DNA of 64,000 nt from Streptomyces sp. NBC_01351 (GCF_036237315.1 NZ_CP108356.1:496001-560000), one strand, 5' to 3'. Positions 43,470 through 52,567 are shown, counted from the first letter of the stretch. Notes: a model not told the origin generated them from the letters alone. Numbers and translations are program-made.

Positions 43470-44261
43470 ATGGATCACCACGGGCAGGTGGTGGCGCTGC
43501 TCGACGCCACCGGGAGCTTCTTCGAGCCGGCGCGCACCGCGTTCCCCGGGGCCGGCGAGGCCGCCTGGGCGCGGGCCGCGCTGCTGGACCCGGGCGCGGC
43601 CGGGCCGGAGGGGTCCTGGGTGCTGGACTTCCGGTGCTTCGCGATCGCCCGGCCGGGCGGCCGCTGGGTACTGGTGGACGCGGGGGTCGGACCGGCCGCC
43701 TCCCCCGCCGCCGCCTGGGCGCCGGTCCCCGGGCGGCTGCCGGCCGCACTCGCCGAGGCCGGGATCGAGCCTGCGCAGGTGGAGGCGGTGGTCCTGACCC
43801 ACCTCCACGAGGACCACGCGGGGTGGGCGTCGGGGGCCGCCGGGGAGCCGTACTTCCCGGCCGCGCGGTACGTCGTCCAAAGCGCCGAGGTCGCCGGGCT
43901 GGACCGGGCCGACCCGGTGTGGGATTGGACGGTGGCACCGCTGCGGGCCGCCGGGCAGCTGCACGAGGTGGAGGGGGTGCACCGGCTCTTCCCCGGCATC
44001 ACGCTGCTCCCGACGCCGGGACACACCCCCGGGCACCAGTCGGTGCTGGTGGAACAGGGCGACGGGGCCCGGGACGTGCTGGTCACCGGCGATGTGCTGG
44101 TGCACGCCGTGCAGTTGGCCGATCCGGCGATCCCGTACTCCCACGAGCGGGACCGTGCCGCGGCCCGGGCATCCCGGGAGGCTGTCCTGGCCCGGGCGGT
44201 GGAGCAGGGCGCCCTGCTGGGCACCGCGCACCTGACCCGGGCCTTCGTGGAGCCGGGTTAG
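43470..44261 (+). CDS. MBL-fold metallo-hydrolase
   Basis: A 263-residue protein. The zinc-binding signature is LTHLHEDHAG (near residue 108), with further ligands His in PTPGHTPGHQSV and Asp in VTGDVLVH. Position and pattern fit lactonase- or glyoxalase II-like enzymes. The ATG has no Shine-Dalgarno and its upstream gap to the divergent PIG-L start is 18 nt, so at least one of the two mRNAs must be leaderless or start inside the other gene. Substrate unknown. Confidence 0.92.
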   Translation: MDHHGQVVALLDATGSFFEPARTAFPGAGEAAWARAALLDPGAAGPEGSWVLDFRCFAIARPGGRWVLVDAGVGPAASPAAAWAPVPGRLPAALAEAGIEPAQVEAVVLTHLHEDHAGWASGAAGEPYFPAARYVVQSAEVAGLDRADPVWDWTVAPLRAAGQLHEVEGVHRLFPGITLLPTPGHTPGHQSVLVEQGDGARDVLVTGDVLVHAVQLADPAIPYSHERDRAAARASREAVLARAVEQGALLGTAHLTRAFVEPG

Positions 44262-44304
44262 TGCCCTGGCCGGGCTTCGGGGCGCCCACCTGCGGAAGCG
44301 GGTA

Positions 44305-44365
44305 CGGAGGCTGATCCTGGACTCCGGCACCGGCAAGTCCCACTTGCCGACGGGCTCGGGAGGGC
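44305..44365 (+). pseudogene. relic of an IS21-type IstB ATP-binding protein
   Basis: One short stretch reads LILDSGTGKSHLPTGSG, almost the IstB Walker A segment (L-I-G-D-S-G-T-G-K-S-H-L-L). Nothing before or after it continues the protein. It lies in the 250-nt gap behind the MBL gene, next to the IS5-type relics. The match is short but specific. Confidence 0.5.
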
Positions 44366-44511
44366 CGCTCGTCCACGGACAGCCTCGAAGGGCCTCGACG
44401 GGACGCCTCCGACACCACGGACACCGTGGCCGTGGCCGACGGGCACGGATGAACCGAACGAGGTGCGCCGGCGCCCCACCGGGGCCGGCGCCCGGCACCG
44501 GACCGTGCCGG

Positions 44512-44943
44512 TCAGGCAGCGAAGCGGCGGTTGCCGGTGAGCGACCACACGGCGGAGATCCGGCCGTCCGTGACCGCGAACATGTCGATGCCGCTCTTGA
44601 CTGCGACGTCTCCGCCGCCGTCGTCGTGGCTCTCGGTCCACCGGCAGGCCATCTCGCCGCGCTCGGAGTCGACCAGCGGTGCGGCGTCGGCGGCGAACGT
44701 CAGGCCGGTGAGGGCGAGGCCGTTGACCGAGATGAACGCCGTCAGTTCGTCCTGGCCGAACGTCTTGGCGGAGCCGCCGCCGTCGAAGTCGTCCGCGAAG
44801 TGCAGCCGGAAGTCGGGGGCGAGTATCTGCTCGGCGAGGGCGACGTCTCCGTTCCAGAGCGCTGTCCAGCCCTCCACCAGCCGGGTGCCGGCCTCCCGGG
44901 TCAGCGGTACGGAGTCGGTACTGGGCGTCGTCGTCGCAGACAT
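44512..44943 (-). CDS. SnoaL-like/NTF2-fold protein
   Basis: A 143-residue single-domain protein: LVEGWTALWNGDVALAEQILAPDFRLHF near the start, TFGQDELTAFIS in the middle and GIDMFAVTDGRISAVWSL at the end, the pattern of SnoaL-like polyketide cyclase or ketosteroid-isomerase-fold proteins. No catalytic residues can be assigned. It stands alone beside the mobile-element relics. Function unknown. Confidence 0.85.
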   Translation of the reverse strand: MSATTTPSTDSVPLTREAGTRLVEGWTALWNGDVALAEQILAPDFRLHFADDFDGGGSAKTFGQDELTAFISVNGLALTGLTFAADAAPLVDSERGEMACRWTESHDDGGGDVAVKSGIDMFAVTDGRISAVWSLTGNRRFAA

Positions 44944-45075
44944 TGGGTGCCTCCCGTGGTCGGTACGTGGTCACCCAGCCTACGGGCCGGGGGGACAACC
45001 CCCTATCGGTGTCCGGCCCTCCGGGCGGCGGCTCAAGCGAACCTCCAGAGCTCATCGAGTGCGCCTAGGACGCCA

Positions 45076-45290
45076 TCCCATTTGGGCCAACTCGGCAGGC
45101 TGTGGGGCGTGGTGGGGATCACGTCGGGCTGCACATGGCAGCAATTGCCCACAACGTCGTTCGGGCCCTCAGGGGCAACTGCCCACGGACGGTTCACCGA
45201 GTGGACGAACGCCAGAGTGTGGGCCAAGCTGCACCGCCTGGTGCTTGACGAGCTTGGCTTTCGCGCCGCGGAGAAGTCAACGGCCCGCGC
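45076..45290 (+). pseudogene. N-terminal remnant of an IS5-type transposase
   Basis: The frame reads LGQLGRLWGVVGITSGCTWQ, then QLPTTSFGPSGATAHGRFTE and WTNARVWAKLHRLVLDELGF. This matches the N-terminal domain of IS5-type DDE transposases (G-x-x-W-x-x-L-P...G-S...T-A-H-R-R-F-T-x-W-T...L-H-x-x-V-L-D-E-L-G). After LDELGF the match stops, before the first catalytic Asp. The start of the protein is also missing. The rest of the gap from 44944 to 45496 shows nothing recognisable. Confidence 0.8.
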
Positions 45291-45496
45291 CCACGCCGCA
45301 CAGGCTAAAGATCACGTCAGACACGTACCGCGGCTGATGCCGTCCGTGGCGTTGGCGTTTCGGCGCCGGGGCGAAGCGAAGAGCGCCAGCCGTGCGCAGC
45401 TCCTACACCGCCGGTCTGCGCACGGCCCGTCGGCCGCTGTCCGTCGCGGGCTCCGACGGCTCGTGACCTCTCCAGGATCAGACCGGCGGCGGCTCA

Positions 45497-46255
45497 TCAG
45501 TGGTGGATGTCGATACCGCCGTTGCTCGTCTTCACCGTCACGGTGTGGTTGGCCTTGCGGTCGACCGGGATGTCGATCTTGGGGTTGCTGTTGGCACTGG
45601 TGGCCTGGATGTAGTAGCCGGAGGACGGCAGTGTGAGGTCGACGCCGCCGTTGCCGGTGGTCACGTTCGTCATTGTGGGGGCAGTGCGGAATGCGGCCCT
45701 GACCTCGCCGTCCGTCGTCGTGGCCTCGAACCGGTCGGACGTGGCGCCGGCCACATGGATCTGGCCGGTGGTGCTGTTCAGGGCGAGCGGCCCGGAGAGG
45801 TCGGTGAGGTCGATGCCCCCGGAGCGGGTCCTGATGTCGAGACTGCCGGCGAGGCCTCGCGCGGTGGTTCCCCCGTCGACGGTGGTCACCTTCACCGCGA
45901 GCTTTTCGGGCAGCGAGATGTCGAGACGGAAATCGTCGCAGTCGCCGGTGCACGACTGGGACACGGTGATGGTCGCGCCGGCTGTGCTGGTCGTCAGCTT
46001 CGGCGGGGTGCTGCCGGTGTACTTGCCGGTGGCGGAGACATGCACGAAGGAGTCGCTGCTCGCCTTCAGTGAGACGCCCGCGTTCGCGGTGTCGATGCTC
46101 AGCAGGGTGGCGGCGGACGCGTCGGCCTGGTCGGCTGCGGAGAAGCTGTCGCGGGCTTTCATTACGTTGACCACGGACCAGGCGCCCACGGCGACGACGA
46201 CGAGCAGGACGATCAGGCCGCTGCTGATGATGAACCGGCTCTTGACAGAAGACAT
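45497..46255 (-). CDS. membrane-anchored DUF4097-type beta-strand repeat protein
   Basis: A 252-residue protein starting MSSVKSRFIISSG, with one TM helix (about 10-30) and an extracytoplasmic beta-helix domain. Repeats alternate such as SLDIRTRSGGIDLTDLSG, LALNSTTGQIHVAGA, RFEATTTDGEVRAAF and TVTVKTSNGGIDIHH, typical of DUF4097 (adhesin-like). Two Cys in SQSCTGDCDDF may pair. It is last in an operon with the response regulator (5 nt gap) and kinase, so it is probably regulated by or feeds into that system. Composition is less GC-extreme than in neighbours. Confidence 0.87.
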   Translation of the reverse strand: MSSVKSRFIISSGLIVLLVVVAVGAWSVVNVMKARDSFSAADQADASAATLLSIDTANAGVSLKASSDSFVHVSATGKYTGSTPPKLTTSTAGATITVSQSCTGDCDDFRLDISLPEKLAVKVTTVDGGTTARGLAGSLDIRTRSGGIDLTDLSGPLALNSTTGQIHVAGATSDRFEATTTDGEVRAAFRTAPTMTNVTTGNGGVDLTLPSSGYYIQATSANSNPKIDIPVDRKANHTVTVKTSNGGIDIHH

Positions 46256-46260
46256 TGCTT

Positions 46261-46905
46261 TCAAGCTCCCAAGTAGCGTAGGACTGCGCGGACCCGGCGG
46301 TTCTCGCCGTCCTCCGGGTGCAGTCCGAACTTCGCGAAAATGTTGCTGATGTGCTTTTCGACTGCGGCGGGACCGATGACCAGTTGTGCGGCGATCCCCG
46401 AGTTCGAGCGGCCCTCGGCCATGCCTGACAGGACGTCCTTCTCCCGGGGGGACAGCGTGGCGAGCGGGTCCCGCTTGCGGCTGCGCGCCAGCACCTGCTT
46501 GACCACCTCGGGGTCGAGGACGGTGTCCCCCAGCACGATCCGTTTCAAGGCGTCGACGAAGTCGTCGACGTCGGAGACCCGGTCCTTGAGCAGATAGCCG
46601 ACTCCACGGGTGTCGTTGCCGATCAGGTCGATGGCGTAGCTCTCCTCGACGTACTGGGACAGGACGAGCACCCCGACCTCCGGCCAGCGGTTACGGATCA
46701 CCAGTGCGGCGCGCAAACCCTCGTCGACGAAGGTGGGCGGCATGCGTACATCGACAACGCACACATCGGGATGGTGCTCGGCGACAGCCCTCAGCAGGGC
46801 TTCGCCGTCGCCGACCGCGTCCACCACCTCGATGCCCTGCTCCTCCAGGAGCAGCACGATCCCCTGCCGCAGCAACGTGGAATCCTCGGCGATCACTACA
46901 CGCAT
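46261..46905 (-). CDS. NarL/LuxR-type response regulator
   Basis: A 214-residue regulator starting MRVVIAEDSTLLRQG. The receiver has acidic AED, phospho-Asp in CVVDVRMPP (near 54), Ser in VLSQYVE and Lys in YLLKDRV. The LuxR-type helix-turn-helix reads LSPREKDVLSGMAEGRSNSG and VEKHISNIFAKFGL. It begins inside the end of the kinase gene (10 nt overlap) and is followed by the DUF4097 gene, so the three form one operon. Confidence 0.95.
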   Translation of the reverse strand: MRVVIAEDSTLLRQGIVLLLEEQGIEVVDAVGDGEALLRAVAEHHPDVCVVDVRMPPTFVDEGLRAALVIRNRWPEVGVLVLSQYVEESYAIDLIGNDTRGVGYLLKDRVSDVDDFVDALKRIVLGDTVLDPEVVKQVLARSRKRDPLATLSPREKDVLSGMAEGRSNSGIAAQLVIGPAAVEKHISNIFAKFGLHPEDGENRRVRAVLRYLGA

Positions 46906-48254
46906 TTCATGTCCACTTCGATGACGGTCGGCCCGCCGACCGGGCTGGTGACCCTCAGTCTGCCGTCGACCCCGGAGACCCGGTCCGCGAGGCCGCTCAG
47001 GCCGCTGCCCCGCCCGAGGGTCGCCCCGCCGATACCGTTGTCGCCGATCGTCACCGCCAGCCGGTCGTCGACACGGCGGATCGTCACCCAGGCCGTGCTC
47101 GCCGCGGCATGCTTGGCCACGTTGGTCAGGGCCTCGCTCACCACGAAGTACGTGATGCCCTCGACCGTGGTGGACGGTCTCGGTACGGCATCGACGTCGA
47201 TCGTGACCGGGATCGGGGAGCGGGCGGCCACCGCGGACAGCGCGGCGTCCAGCCCCCGGTCGGTGAGGACCGGCGGGTGCAGTCCCCGGGTCAGGTCGCG
47301 CAGCTCGTTGATGGCCTGGCGGGCTTCGCTGCGGGCACTCTCGATCAGCTCCACCGTCTCGGGGTGTCCCGCGTCCCTGAGCCGCGAGCTGGCCCGGCCC
47401 AGAGTCATCGCCATGGCCACGAGACGCTGCTGCGCGCCGTCGTGCAGATCGCGCTCGATCCTCCGCCGCTCGGCCTCCGCGGCGTCGACCACCCGTGCCC
47501 GGCTGGCCGTCAGGTACGCGACCTGCTGGGTGAGTCGGGTGTCCCGGGAGGGGGCGAACAAAGTGCGGGCGAGGGAGATGTCCAGGGCCCGCAGGGTGCG
47601 AACAACCACCGGTGACACCGTCAGGCCGGCAAGCACTCCGACCGCCGCGACGGCCAGGGCCGTGCCCGTGTTGTCGATGTTCAGAGGACCGATCGCGGCT
47701 CGCCCCAGGGGCAGCTCCGCGTAGTAGAAGGGCAGCAGGGCCAGCATCGTCGGGCCGGCCCAGGCCAGGGCGACCGCGACCACGTTCAGAGCAGACACCG
47801 GGATCAGCAGCACGAAGTAGCAGACCTGCCTCCGCGTCGAGCGGCTGGTCAGCACGGTGAGCGTGGAGCGCGGCAGGTTCTTGGACAGTTCCAGAGCCGG
47901 CTGTGCGGGAATCTCCCGCCCGCACAGAGTGGCGTACCGGTCGCGCTCGGCACCGGCGAGCCGGTGCAGAAGCCAGGCCGCCGCGATCACCAGTGGTGCG
48001 CCGATGAGGGCGACCGGCAGCAGGCAGATGCCGGTCACGAGCAGCATCAGCACGGCGAACCCGGCGAGCGCGGATATGCCGTCGGCCGCCAGGTGAGCGG
48101 ACGCCAACCACAGCTGGGGCGATTTCAGAGCCCGCACGGGATTGCGTGGCAGGACCTGGCCTGCGGGCCCCGTATGCGAACTCGGTTTCCCAGTCACCTG
48201 GTCCGGCCCGCACCACCTGTCGGGGCCGGCATCCCGACTCCTGAACTCGTCCAT
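46896..48254 (-). CDS. sensor histidine kinase, HisKA_3 (NarX/DesK) type
   Basis: A 452-residue kinase. TM helices at about 57-95 and 143-215 form the N-terminal sensor; a PspC-like or DUF1707 domain is not seen. The dimerisation helix is RIERDLHDGAQQRLVAMAMT with the phosphorylated His near residue 275, and the ATPase region has SEALTNVAKHA and DNGIGGATLGRGSGLSGLADR. The product ends MKCV with the regulator ATG inside that codon run. Start: ATG 48254; a GTG at codon 20 (VTGKPSS) is an alternative. This cassette sits between the two transposase halves. Confidence 0.94.
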   Translation of the reverse strand: MDEFRSRDAGPDRWCGPDQVTGKPSSHTGPAGQVLPRNPVRALKSPQLWLASAHLAADGISALAGFAVLMLLVTGICLLPVALIGAPLVIAAAWLLHRLAGAERDRYATLCGREIPAQPALELSKNLPRSTLTVLTSRSTRRQVCYFVLLIPVSALNVVAVALAWAGPTMLALLPFYYAELPLGRAAIGPLNIDNTGTALAVAAVGVLAGLTVSPVVVRTLRALDISLARTLFAPSRDTRLTQQVAYLTASRARVVDAAEAERRRIERDLHDGAQQRLVAMAMTLGRASSRLRDAGHPETVELIESARSEARQAINELRDLTRGLHPPVLTDRGLDAALSAVAARSPIPVTIDVDAVPRPSTTVEGITYFVVSEALTNVAKHAAASTAWVTIRRVDDRLAVTIGDNGIGGATLGRGSGLSGLADRVSGVDGRLRVTSPVGGPTVIEVDMKCV

Positions 48255-48659
48255 CGTGGTCCCATGCTTCTCGATTCATCCGCTGACTCCGAAAACACTA
48301 GGCGGGTGGCCCGCGTCAGCGGCACTCGGACAACCCACGAGTTCGAGGTAGGGAAAACCCACCGCCGGGCGATCCGCTTCTCTTTGAGGGCCGCTTCGAC
48401 GACCTCATCGACGACCACGTGGCCGAGGCGCTCGACGGGCTCCTCGGCGAGAGCCTCGACGCGGCCGTAGCCGCGCGGCGTCGGCGGTACCGAAAGCAGG
48501 ACTGTCCCTTGATGGTGTCGCTGGTCGCGGTGGTATCCGGCCTGTCCGTGGTGCTGGTGGACCATCCCGGCGCTGTGGCGACGCTGTGGGTGGCCGCGGC
48601 GGTCATCTGCGCCTGCCGGACGCGAATCTGCCGGCCATACGAACTTGGCAGGTGGGGCC
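48255..48659. other. decayed intergenic DNA, no confident gene
   Basis: Between the kinase start and the transposase relic no complete gene is seen. On the plus strand, from about 48384, one frame reads GRFDDLIDDHVAEALDGLLG and then SLVAVVSGLSVVLVDHPGAV, which could be the remains of a small membrane protein. It runs without a stop into the transposase remnant and has no ribosome binding site. Confidence 0.4.
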
Positions 48660-48860
48660 GGCCTGCCGCACACGGCAAGTTCGGATCGAAGACCCACTTG
48701 ACCGCCAAGCTGGGCTACGACTACCCACCTGCAGAAATCGTTACGTCAGCGTGCATCCGCCACCGCATCGGCCGTAAGAAGAACGAGTCCTCCCAGCGGC
48801 GCTGGACCCTCGAACGCGCCATGGCCTGGCTCGCCTGCCGCCGCTCCACCGACGCTACGA
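48660..48860 (+). pseudogene. C-terminal remnant of an IS5-type transposase
   Basis: The frame reads GRPAAHGKFGSKTHLTAK, then LGYDYPPAEIVTSACIRHRI and GRKKNESSQRRWTLERAMAW. This matches two parts of IS5-type transposases, (R/H)-G-K-x-G-S-K-x-H-L around the middle and the end block G-Y-D-Y...R-I-x-R-K-x-x-E-S-S-x-R...R-W-x-x-E-R-x-M-A-W-L with the catalytic Glu. The piece between, which holds the second catalytic Asp, is deleted. It has the same orientation as the N-terminal remnant at 45.1 kb. Confidence 0.78.
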
Positions 48861-48969
48861 ACGCAGCGGTACAGGTTCTCCTTCGGCACGCGCGTCCAGG
48901 CCTGCGCGCCGACGGGGGTCTCCCCCGCCGCGCTGAACGGCGGAGTCGGTCGCGGAGGAGCGCTGCCTC

Positions 48970-50280
48970 CTACGCCTCGTCGCGTACGAGGGCCAGCAGC
49001 CGGTCGAGGACGCGGGGGCCGCCCGCGCGCACCCCGTCGTGCTCGAACTCGTCCGTCACCCAGGTCCGCAGGCCGCGGATCGCGCGGGCGGTGCGCAGGG
49101 AGTCCGCGGTGTCCACGTACAGGTCGTCGTGGTAGACGGCGGCGGCCACCGGCACCTCGTTGGCGGCGAGCCGGGCCGGGTCGTAGAGCGGCTGCCAGCC
49201 GGTACGGGCGGCCAGCAGGTCGGCGGTCTCGCGGAGCGGGGCGAGGGCCGGGTCGGTGGTGAAGTGCCAGGGGTGGACGGTCTCCCCGGTGAACAGGAGC
49301 GGCTCGTCGCCGGCGAGGGTCTTGGCGGTGTCGAAGCGGGGCCGGTCCGCGTGCACCCTGTCGGCTGCCCACGCGGTGGGCGCACCCGGGTCCTGGGCGT
49401 AGATCGACTCGTGCAGCAGCGCGTAGAGGGGGTGCCCGGCGAAGGAGAGCTGCCCGCGGACGGCCTCCAGGAAGCCGTCGGAGAGGGCGGGGCCGGCCGG
49501 GGTGGGGACGAAGGCGTCCTCCAGGAGGTAGTGGAGCTGGTGGCTGCCTTCGCCGGCGCCGAGGAGGATGCCGAGGGACTGGAAGGCCCGGGCGGTGAGG
49601 AGGTGGCCGCCGGGGAGCTCCGCGGGGCGCTCCGTGAGGTGGGCGGCGATCCTGCGGGCGCGGTCGACGTCCATCGGGTAACGCGTGTAGTGCGCCAGGT
49701 TCTTGCGCTCCATGCGCGGGTACGCGGCCTCGTACACCTCCCGCGCGGTGGCGGTCAGCGAGGGTAGACCGCCCGTGATGAGGGCGGCGGTGAGGCCCTC
49801 GGGCGCGGTGGAGAGGTAGTTGACCGTGCAGAAGCCGCCGAAGCTCTGGCCGAGCACCGTCCAGGGGGCGCCGCCGGTCAGGCCGGGTCGGATGGCCTCG
49901 GCGTCGCGCACGATGGAGTCGGAGCGGAAGTGGGCGAGGTACTCGGCCTGCTGCTCGGGGGTGCCGCGCAGAGGCAGGGTCTGCCGGTTCGCGGGGGTGG
50001 AGCGGCCGGTGCCGCGCTGGTCGAGGAGCAGGACCCGGTACTCGGTGAGCGCCCGCTCCAGCCAGGCCTGTCGGCCGGTGAACCGCCGGGCGCCGAAGCC
50101 GGGGCCGCCCTCCAGGTACAGCAGCCAGGGCAGGGTCTCGGGGTCCTTGTCCGAGGCGACGACCTCGCGGGCGTACAGCTCGATCCGCTCCCCGTCCGGG
50201 CGCGCGTGGTCCAGCGGGACGGTGAACCGGTGGTCGGTGAGGACCGTTCCGGGGTGGCGGTAGCTGTGCTCGACGGTCAC
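48970..50280 (-). CDS. prolyl aminopeptidase-like alpha/beta hydrolase
   Basis: A 436-residue S33-family protein from a GTG. Landmarks are LLYLEGGPGFGARRF (oxyanion HGGPG-like), LLDQRGTGRSTPANRQTL, the nucleophile elbow VLGQSFGGFCTVNYL (GQSFGG, Ser near 146), and Asp/His late in the chain near AAAVYHDDLYVD and VTDEFEHDGVRAGG. It would release N-terminal Pro or another residue from peptides in the cytoplasm. Length (436) suits this larger bacterial subgroup. It is transcribed in the same direction as mscR but a hairpin separates them. Confidence 0.9.
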   Translation of the reverse strand: MTVEHSYRHPGTVLTDHRFTVPLDHARPDGERIELYAREVVASDKDPETLPWLLYLEGGPGFGARRFTGRQAWLERALTEYRVLLLDQRGTGRSTPANRQTLPLRGTPEQQAEYLAHFRSDSIVRDAEAIRPGLTGGAPWTVLGQSFGGFCTVNYLSTAPEGLTAALITGGLPSLTATAREVYEAAYPRMERKNLAHYTRYPMDVDRARRIAAHLTERPAELPGGHLLTARAFQSLGILLGAGEGSHQLHYLLEDAFVPTPAGPALSDGFLEAVRGQLSFAGHPLYALLHESIYAQDPGAPTAWAADRVHADRPRFDTAKTLAGDEPLLFTGETVHPWHFTTDPALAPLRETADLLAARTGWQPLYDPARLAANEVPVAAAVYHDDLYVDTADSLRTARAIRGLRTWVTDEFEHDGVRAGGPRVLDRLLALVRDEA

Positions 50281-50310
50281 GGACGGCCCCTGGGGTACGA
50301 GGTACGGAGA

Positions 50311-50346
50311 CCCGCGGCCCCGGCCGGATCGCGGCCGGGGTGCGGG
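50311..50346 (-). terminator. terminator after mscR
   Basis: CCCGCGGCCCCGGCC (50311-50325) pairs with GGCCGGGGTGCGGG (50333-50346), leaving one bulge and a 7-nt loop. It lies between the mscR stop and the downstream hydrolase start on the minus strand. Confidence 0.65.
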
Positions 50347-50389
50347 TGTGGCTTCCGCCCGAGTCTAGGCGCTGCCCGGCGGCGCCCCT

Positions 50390-51475
50390 TCAGAACTCCA
50401 CTACCGAGCGGAGCACCTCGCCGCGTTCCATCCGGGCGAAGGCCTCCTCGACCCCGTCGAGGGGGATCGTCTCGGAGACGAACGCGTCCAGGTCGAGCCG
50501 GCCCTGCAGGTAGAGGTCGATGAGCAGCGGGAAGTCCCGCTCGGGCAGACAGTCCCCGTACCAGGAGGACTTGAGGGCGCCGCCTCGGCCGAAGACGTCG
50601 ATGAGCGGGAGTTCGAGTTTCATGTCCGGGGTCGGCACGCCGACGAGCACCACCGTGCCGGCGAGGTCGCGCGCGTAGAAGGCCTGGCGGTAGGTCTCGG
50701 GGCGGCCGACGGCCTCGATGACCACGTCCGCGCCGTTGCCCCCGGTCAGTTCCTGGACGGCCTTGACCACGTCCTCCGTACGGCCGTTGACGGTGTGCGT
50801 GGCGCCGAGGCCGCGGGCCCACTCCAGCTTCCGGTCGTCGAGGTCCACGGCGATGATCCGCGAGGCGCCCGCCAGCCGGGCCCCGGCGACGGCGGCGTTG
50901 CCGACTCCCCCGCAGCCGATGACGGCGACGGAGTCGCCGCGTCCGACGTTGCCGGTGTTCAGGGCCGCGCCGAGGCCGGCCATCACCCCGCAGCCGAGGA
51001 GTCCGGCGGCGGCGGGCGAGGCTGCCGGGTCCACCTTGGTGCACTGGCCGGCCGCCACCAGGGTCTTCTCGGCGAACGCGCCGATCCCGAGCGCCGGGGA
51101 GAGCGGGGTGCCGTCCTCCAGGGTCATGGGCTGGGTGGCGTTGTGCGTGGCGAAGCAGTACCAGGGCCGTCCGCGCTTGCAGGCCCGGCAGGTGCCGCAC
51201 ACCGCACGCCAGTTGAGGACGACGAAGTCGCCGGGCGCCACCGAGGTGACGTCCGGGCCGACCGATTCGACGACCCCGGCGGCCTCGTGGCCGAGCAGGA
51301 AGGGGAACTCGTCGTTGATGCCGCCCTCCCGGTAGTGCAGGTCGGTGTGGCAGACCCCGCAGGCCTGGACCCGGACGAGCGCCTCGCCCGGCCCGGGGTC
51401 GGGCACGAGGATCGTCGTCGTCTCCACCGGTGCGCCCTTGCTCCGGGCGATGACCCCTCGTACGCGATGCGTCAC
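50390..51475 (-). CDS. mscR: S-(hydroxymethyl)mycothiol dehydrogenase
   Basis: A 361-residue zinc-dependent MDR enzyme from a GTG. Catalytic zinc ligands are in [13 protein letters not shown] and LGHEAAGVV. The structural zinc lobe is [15 protein letters not shown]. The NAD loop is [16 protein letters not shown] and ends in [11 protein letters not shown]. The pattern and length match mycothiol-dependent formaldehyde dehydrogenase, which oxidises the spontaneous adduct of formaldehyde and mycothiol; the same enzyme reduces S-nitrosomycothiol. Homologues are usually followed by an MBL-fold hydrolase gene, which is absent here. Confidence 0.93.
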   Translation of the reverse strand: MTHRVRGVIARSKGAPVETTTILVPDPGPGEALVRVQACGVCHTDLHYREGGINDEFPFLLGHEAAGVVESVGPDVTSVAPGDFVVLNWRAVCGTCRACKRGRPWYCFATHNATQPMTLEDGTPLSPALGIGAFAEKTLVAAGQCTKVDPAASPAAAGLLGCGVMAGLGAALNTGNVGRGDSVAVIGCGGVGNAAVAGARLAGASRIIAVDLDDRKLEWARGLGATHTVNGRTEDVVKAVQELTGGNGADVVIEAVGRPETYRQAFYARDLAGTVVLVGVPTPDMKLELPLIDVFGRGGALKSSWYGDCLPERDFPLLIDLYLQGRLDLDAFVSETIPLDGVEEAFARMERGEVLRSVVEF

Positions 51476-51578
51476 GTCTACCCCGTTCTGGTGTCGTTGG
51501 CTCCCGTCAGGACGGAACGTACACGGGCGGCGCCCGGCTGGGCAGTTGTCTCACCGTGCGCCGCGCGATCTCCCCCGG

Positions 51579-52559
51579 CTACCTCCCCCGGATTCCGTCC
51601 GGGGGGACCCCCACGGAGGTGCCCCCCGCCAGTTCCGGTGGTACGGCCGCCCGCAGGGCCGCGCCGAAGGCGGCCACGGCCGGGTGGGCGGCGGCTCCGC
51701 TGCGGAACGCGAGCTGGGTGCGCCGCCCCATGAGCAGGCGGGTGAGGCGGACGGCCGGATCGGCGGGGTCCGTGATGCCGAGCTGCGGTACGACGGCCAC
51801 GCCCTGGCCGGCGGCGACGAGGGCGAGCACGGTGGCGAACTCGTCGACCTGGTGGCGGACCCTCGGCGTGAATCCGGCGGCCTGGCAGGCCCGCAGGGTC
51901 ATGGCGTGGCAGAGGGTGCCGGGGGTGGCGGTGATCCAGGGTGCGTCCGCGTGCGTACGCAGGACCGCACCCTGGGCCGCGACGGTGCCTGCGTCCTCCT
52001 CGACCGGGTCCGGGTCCGGGTCGTCGGCGGCCGGGGCCGCCAGGTACATCGCCTCCCCGTACAGGGGCTCGGTGGTCAGGCCCGGCTCCTGGGTGGCGGG
52101 TACGAAGTCGTACTCGTGGACGAGCGCCACGTCCAGGTCCCCGGCCCGCAGCGCGTGCGCGACGGCCGCCGGGTCGGTCTCCGAGACCATGGGCTCCAGC
52201 CCCGGGTGGCGCCGGGCGAGGGCGGTGAGGGCCGCGGGGACGATGGCCCGGGTGGCGGTGGGGAAGGCCCCGATGCGCAGGGCGCCGGCCAGGCCGCCGC
52301 GCGCTTCGGCGAGATCGGCTTCGGCCAGTTCGAGGCGTTCGAGGACGGCTTCGGCGTGCTCGACCAGGTGCTGCCCGGCGGGGGTGAGGCGGACCCGGCG
52401 GCCGGTGCGTTCCAGGAGCGGCAGGCCGGCTTCCCGTTCGAGGACGGCCAGTTGCTGGGATACCGCCGAAGGGCTGAAGGCGAGGGCATCGGCCACGGCG
52501 GCGATGGTGCCGCGGCGGGCGAGTTCGCGCAGCAGGCGCAGGCGCCGTACATCGAGCAT
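51579..52559 (-). CDS. LysR-family transcriptional regulator
   Basis: A 326-residue regulator starting MLDVRRLRLLRELARRG. The winged helix covers residues 1-60 with AFSPSAVSQQLAVLEREAG as the recognition part. The effector domain includes LRIGAFPTATRAIVP and VALVHEYDF. It is divergent from the DapA-like lyase, and a T-N11-A inverted repeat lies between them, so it probably controls that gene and itself. Confidence 0.94.
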   Translation of the reverse strand: MLDVRRLRLLRELARRGTIAAVADALAFSPSAVSQQLAVLEREAGLPLLERTGRRVRLTPAGQHLVEHAEAVLERLELAEADLAEARGGLAGALRIGAFPTATRAIVPAALTALARRHPGLEPMVSETDPAAVAHALRAGDLDVALVHEYDFVPATQEPGLTTEPLYGEAMYLAAPAADDPDPDPVEEDAGTVAAQGAVLRTHADAPWITATPGTLCHAMTLRACQAAGFTPRVRHQVDEFATVLALVAAGQGVAVVPQLGITDPADPAVRLTRLLMGRRTQLAFRSGAAAHPAVAAFGAALRAAVPPELAGGTSVGVPPDGIRGR

Positions 52560-52567
52560 CGGCTCAG

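Noticed and set aside
48419..48659. Small membrane protein gene upstream of the transposase remnant
   Set aside because: No ribosome binding site, no stop before the transposase relic, and only one hydrophobic stretch; listed as decayed DNA instead.
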